From NCBI GenBank assembly GCA_002426015.1, contig DINS01000023.1, positions 76,171 to 140,170 on the forward strand: a DNA stretch of 64,000 nucleotides, given 5' to 3'. A program made the translations under genes and the position numbers. A model generated the notes under the pieces. The model saw only the letters and a list, made by a program, of their open reading frames with translations. It had not been told where the DNA came from and searched no databases. Positions 60,695 through 64,000 of the stretch are shown here, in pieces. Source of the DNA: Flavobacteriaceae bacterium UBA5534. GTDB lineage: Bacteria; Bacteroidota; Bacteroidia; Flavobacteriales; Flavobacteriaceae. Within the stretch, counting starts at the first letter, position 1, and the number at the start of each line of letters is the position of its first letter.

Positions 60695-61183
60695 TTATGA
60701 TTTTGGAATAAACTCTAATGCATCTCCATTGATACAGTGACGCTTTCCAGTTGTGTTTCTTGGACCATCATCAAATACATGTCCTAGATGTCCACCACAG
60801 GTGGCACAATGCTCTTCATCTCTGGTATAGCCCAAATTTGAATCTGTGCCATAAGCGACATTGCCTTCAATCGGTCTATCAAAACTTGGCCAACCTGTAC
60901 CAGAATCAAATTTGTGTTCACTTTTAAAAAGAGGTGTTTTACAACCAGCACAGACATAGGTGCCAGGTTTATAATTTTTGTTTAATGGACTCGAAAAAGG
61001 ACGCTCTGTACCAGCTTTTCGTAAAATGTAGTATTGCTCGTCGATTAATTGAGCTTTCCATTCAGCATCGGTTTTAGTGACTTTGAATGTTTCTTTTTTT
61101 GAAGTCGTTTGTTCTTTTTTTTGGGCTGATGAGTTACAGCTAAAAAGTAAACTCAATAAAAGTATGATGACAGTGTTTTTCAT
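60695..61183 (-). CDS. msrB: Lipoprotein peptide-methionine (R)-S-oxide reductase
   Basis: A 162-residue exported MsrB. A lipoprotein signal (MKNTVIILLLSLLFSC, Cys16) is followed by a Lys-rich linker (to about 40) and then the MsrB domain. Zinc ligands lie in YVCAGCKTPLF and HCATCGGHLG, with FDSGTGWPSF, RDEEHCATCGGHLGHVFDDGP and the catalytic Cys in GKRHCINGDALEF. The enzyme repairs oxidised methionine in envelope proteins, which fits the lipoprotein anchor. The frame is open 30 codons upstream, but the signal starts at ATG 61183. No MsrA is in the window. It adds to the oxidative-damage defences of this region. Confidence 0.92.
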   Translation of the reverse strand: MKNTVIILLLSLLFSCNSSAQKKEQTTSKKETFKVTKTDAEWKAQLIDEQYYILRKAGTERPFSSPLNKNYKPGTYVCAGCKTPLFKSEHKFDSGTGWPSFDRPIEGNVAYGTDSNLGYTRDEEHCATCGGHLGHVFDDGPRNTTGKRHCINGDALEFIPKS

Positions 61184-61386
61184 TTTGGTTTTTGTTTTAT
61201 ATGTTAAATGAGTCGTTAGATGTTTCATAATCTTACTATTTACTTCATATAGCTTAATTTTAAATTGAAACATTTTAATGAATCGTCTGCCTTACATAAA
61301 GGTACGAAAATTTAATACCTTCGGTTTTGCACCAAATCATTCAAAAAATGGTAAATTGGTAACAAAATCATTTGTGTTTTAAAATT

Positions 61387-63558
61387 ATGAAGAACCAACC
61401 AACATCAAAAGTTATTGTCCACAGTCTTTTTACTGAATTTGATATCAATCTTTTTTTTGCTGGAAAACATTTTCGCCTTTATGAAAAATTTGGCTCTCAT
61501 ATTACAACGGTTGATGGTGTAGAGGGAACTTATTTTGCCGTTTGGGCACCAACAGCAAAACAGGTGTCTGTGATTGGTGATTTTAACTTTTGGACAGATG
61601 GCCAACATCAACTCAATGTTCGTTGGGACAAAAGTGGTATTTGGGAAGGGTTTGTTCCACATGTAGGAAAAGGAACGGTTTATAAATATAAAATCCATAG
61701 TTCCATCGATAACATTAAAACTGAAAAGGCCGACCCTTATGCTCGAAGAAATGAGCATCCACCGCAAACGGCTTCGATTGTTTGGGAAGATGATTATAAA
61801 TGGAAAGATTCAAAATGGTTAAAAAAACGAAAAGCCAAGAATGCTCTAGATGCTCCGTTTTCAGTATATGAAGTGCATTTGGGCTCATGGAAACGCCACC
61901 CAACAGAAGATCGTTATTTATCTTATATAGAGCTGGCCGATAAGTTAGTGACATATGTAAAAGACATGAATTTTACACATGTAGAGTTGATGCCAATTAT
62001 GGAATATCCTTACGACCCAAGTTGGGGCTATCAAATCACAGGATATTTTGCGCCAACATCACGCTTTGGATATCCTGAAGAATTCAAGTTTTTGGTCGAT
62101 ATGTTTCATAAAAATGATATTGGAGTTATTCTCGACTGGGTACCATCGCATTTCCCAGAAGATGCTCATGGACTTGGATATTTTGATGGTTCATGCCTTT
62201 ATGAGCATCCCGATAAACGAAAAGGCTACCATAACGATTGGAAAAGCCTGATATTTAATTATGGGCGTAATGAAGTGCGTTCATTTTTAATAAGTAATGC
62301 TATTTTTTGGCTCGACCAATACCACGCAGACGGATTGCGAGTTGATGCAGTCGCTTCGATGTTGTTTTTAGATTACTCCAGAAATGAGGGCGAATGGGAA
62401 CCAAACATTTTTGGTGGACGCGAAAACCTAGAAGCTATTTCTTTCATGCGAGATATGAATGAAGCAGTTTACAGCAGCTTTCCTGATGTACAAACGATTG
62501 CTGAAGAATCTACAGCTTTCCCAATGGTTTCAAAACCAACTTTTTTGGGCGGACTTGGCTTTGGTATGAAATGGATGATGGGCTGGATGCATGACACTTT
62601 AAAATATTTTGCAAAAGAACCTATTTACAGACGTTTTCATCAAAATGACCTAACATTTGCCATGACTTATGCTTTTACAGAGAATTTTGTCTTGCCTTTT
62701 TCACACGACGAAGTTGTGCATGGCAAAGCATCTATGATACATAAGATGCCAGGAGATGAATGGCAAAAGTTTGCTAATTTGAGAGTGTTGTATAGTTATA
62801 TGTTTACGCATCCTGGCACTAAACTGTTGTTTCAAGGGTGTGAATTTGCTCAAACCAGTGAATGGAATTTCAAGAAGGGTTTAGATTGGGATTTGTTGCA
62901 GTACGATTTCCACAAAGGCATTCAAACTTTATTAAAAGATTTAAACGCATTGTACATAAATGAGCCAGCTTTACATCTTAAGCAATTTGATTGGACAGGT
63001 TTTGAATGGATTGATCATAGCGATCATAAAAACTCGGTATATGTATATGTTAGACATTCCGAAAAGCCGATGGATGATATCATTGTGGTCTGCAATATGA
63101 CACCGATTCCGTTGAAAAACTACCGTATAGGTATCCCACATAAAGGAAAACTGAAAGAAATTTTCAACAGTGATTCTAAACAATATAATGGAACAGGCGA
63201 TTTTACCAACAAACCATTTGCATCTCAAAAAGAGCCTCAACATTTTCGTGATTTTTCAGCAGATATAACCATTCCGCCTTTGGGGATGGTGGCTTTTAAA
63301 TATACCGAAATTGCTAAAGCCGTAGCTCCAAAGAAAAAAGCAAAAGCTGTTCCAAAAAAAGTGGCCAAATCTAAACCAAAAGCAACCACAAAAAGCACAG
63401 AAAAAGCAGATAAAGATGCTGTAGGCAAAAAGCCTAAAGCAAGACCTAAAAAAATTGATAAAAAAACAGCAATACCAAAAGAAAAACCAGATTCTAAAAA
63501 AGCAGTAAAAGCGAAACCAAAAGCTGCCGAAAAAAAAGTAAAAAGTAAAAGGACATAA
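61387..63558 (+). CDS. glgB: 1,4-alpha-glucan branching enzyme with lysine-rich C-terminal tail
   Basis: A 723-residue GH13 glycogen branching enzyme that transfers glucan segments to alpha-1,6 branch points. An N-terminal CBM48 module (about 25-130) leads to the GH13 barrel. Region I is DWVPSHFP, region II GLRVDAVASML (nucleophile Asp320), region III AEEST (acid Glu) and region IV FSHDEVVH. The C-terminal beta domain ends near residue 645. Beyond it lies a tail of about 77 residues, in which about 30 are lysine and most of the rest alanine, proline or serine, unlike ordinary GlgB. No frameshift is needed. The start is ATG 61387. It is followed by the beginning of a GH31 gene. Confidence 0.95.
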   Translation: MKNQPTSKVIVHSLFTEFDINLFFAGKHFRLYEKFGSHITTVDGVEGTYFAVWAPTAKQVSVIGDFNFWTDGQHQLNVRWDKSGIWEGFVPHVGKGTVYKYKIHSSIDNIKTEKADPYARRNEHPPQTASIVWEDDYKWKDSKWLKKRKAKNALDAPFSVYEVHLGSWKRHPTEDRYLSYIELADKLVTYVKDMNFTHVELMPIMEYPYDPSWGYQITGYFAPTSRFGYPEEFKFLVDMFHKNDIGVILDWVPSHFPEDAHGLGYFDGSCLYEHPDKRKGYHNDWKSLIFNYGRNEVRSFLISNAIFWLDQYHADGLRVDAVASMLFLDYSRNEGEWEPNIFGGRENLEAISFMRDMNEAVYSSFPDVQTIAEESTAFPMVSKPTFLGGLGFGMKWMMGWMHDTLKYFAKEPIYRRFHQNDLTFAMTYAFTENFVLPFSHDEVVHGKASMIHKMPGDEWQKFANLRVLYSYMFTHPGTKLLFQGCEFAQTSEWNFKKGLDWDLLQYDFHKGIQTLLKDLNALYINEPALHLKQFDWTGFEWIDHSDHKNSVYVYVRHSEKPMDDIIVVCNMTPIPLKNYRIGIPHKGKLKEIFNSDSKQYNGTGDFTNKPFASQKEPQHFRDFSADITIPPLGMVAFKYTEIAKAVAPKKKAKAVPKKVAKSKPKATTKSTEKADKDAVGKKPKARPKKIDKKTAIPKEKPDSKKAVKAKPKAAEKKVKSKRT

Positions 63559-63667
63559 AACCTTTCAAAATAAACAATCCGAAAACGTTATAGTTAACAA
63601 TTCATCAAAACTTATGTTTTAAATCTGAAAACTTATGCGTTTTTTTGTGTTCTTCAATATATAAACT

Positions 63668-64000
63668 ATGATTGTAAATACCGAATTAGAACATAAAGGG
63701 AATTTATTCCCATCAAAAATAATTGCCTACAAAAAAGATGTCGATACCTTATATTTTTCCACAGAAAATGATGTCATACTAGAGTTAACCGTTCTTCGAG
63801 ATAGTGTTTTACGATTTCGATATACTACCACTGGTACTTTTGATAAGGATTTCTCATATGCCATTACCAAATACGCAAGCACAGGATATAATCATCTTGA
63901 AATAGAGGAAGATAGCAGTGTGTATAGAATAACAACCTCAAAGTTGGTTTGCTTTATTCAAAAATCAAATTTGCGAGTTTCTATTTTTGATGCGCTCGAT
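63668..64000 (+). CDS. Glycoside hydrolase family 31 alpha-glucosidase, N-terminal part only
   Basis: The first 111 codons of a protein cut by the right edge. The visible part is the N-terminal beta-sandwich of GH31 alpha-glucosidases: MIVNTELEHKGNLFPSKI, then FSTENDVILELTVLRDSVLRFRYTTT, YAITKYAST and VYRITTSKLVCFIQKSNLRVSIFD. These enzymes cleave terminal alpha-linked glucose. It starts 109 bases after glgB on the same strand, which fits a glucan-metabolism locus. There is no signal peptide, so a cytoplasmic enzyme acting on maltodextrins or glycogen is likely. The catalytic domain lies outside the window, so activity cannot be checked. Confidence 0.8.
   Translation, partial: MIVNTELEHKGNLFPSKIIAYKKDVDTLYFSTENDVILELTVLRDSVLRFRYTTTGTFDKDFSYAITKYASTGYNHLEIEEDSSVYRITTSKLVCFIQKSNLRVSIFDALD

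Overview
The window looks like chromosome from a low-GC member of the Flavobacteriaceae (Bacteroidota). Four things point there. First, at least ten start regions carry the Bacteroidota -7 element TAnnTTTG, several with a TTG -33 element about 19 bases upstream, and Shine-Dalgarno sequences are generally absent. Second, one exported protein ends in a type IX secretion sorting domain. Third, there is a RNA between zapA and rny that fits the 6S-Flavo class. Fourth, flavobacterial family types recur throughout: a TonB-dependent receptor with a carboxypeptidase-regulatory domain, an ELWxxDGT protein, a CCC-motif membrane protein and a YtxJ bacilliredoxin. The genus cannot be fixed from the sequence alone.

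Layout. 1-2.7 kb: truncated clpB, ytxJ and a 46-residue zinc ribbon. 2.7-8.4 kb: a lipoprotein, an ELWxxDGT/T9SS protein and a two-component system (NarL-type regulator plus TPR histidine kinase). 8.4-16.1 kb: fahA, glyA, a small membrane protein, three envelope proteins with a thioesterase among them, and a glutamine cyclotransferase. 16.1-24.6 kb: SRP RNA, an SDR enzyme, a transaldolase-type aldolase, a thioredoxin-fold lipoprotein, an ABC-F protein, a fasciclin protein and katG. 24.6-31.7 kb: a peroxiredoxin/thioredoxin operon, nhaC, a methionine gamma-lyase-like enzyme divergent from an Lrp regulator, a CPBP protease and lpdA. 31.8-41.7 kb: a solitary cytosine methyltransferase, a DEAD-box helicase, an aldose epimerase, pabB, a DinB protein, the rlmD cluster, and an ECF sigma factor with a membrane partner. 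41.8-51.5 kb: rocD, several small membrane proteins, an Smr protein, a cysteine desulfurase, a TonB-dependent receptor and an M23 peptidase. 51.7-64 kb: a coiled-coil gene, zapA, 6S RNA, rny, xerD, two paralogous outer-membrane barrels, aroQ, a second lpd, a duplicated NTF2-like protein, msrB, glgB and the start of a GH31 glucosidase.

Most of this is ordinary core chromosome. I see no prophage, insertion sequence, CRISPR array, tRNA, rRNA or defence island. Oxidative-stress functions are plentiful (katG, peroxiredoxin plus thioredoxin, bacilliredoxin, exported MsrB), and convergent gene pairs are usually separated by strong bidirectional hairpin terminators.

The observations most worth following are: an identical 16-base palindrome placed at nearly the same distance upstream of both the histidine kinase and the ELWxxDGT gene; a histone-like lysine-rich tail on the glycogen branching enzyme; a structured leader in front of rocD; a thioredoxin-fold lipoprotein without its cysteines; and a nine-copy heptanucleotide repeat that runs into the end of a coding region.
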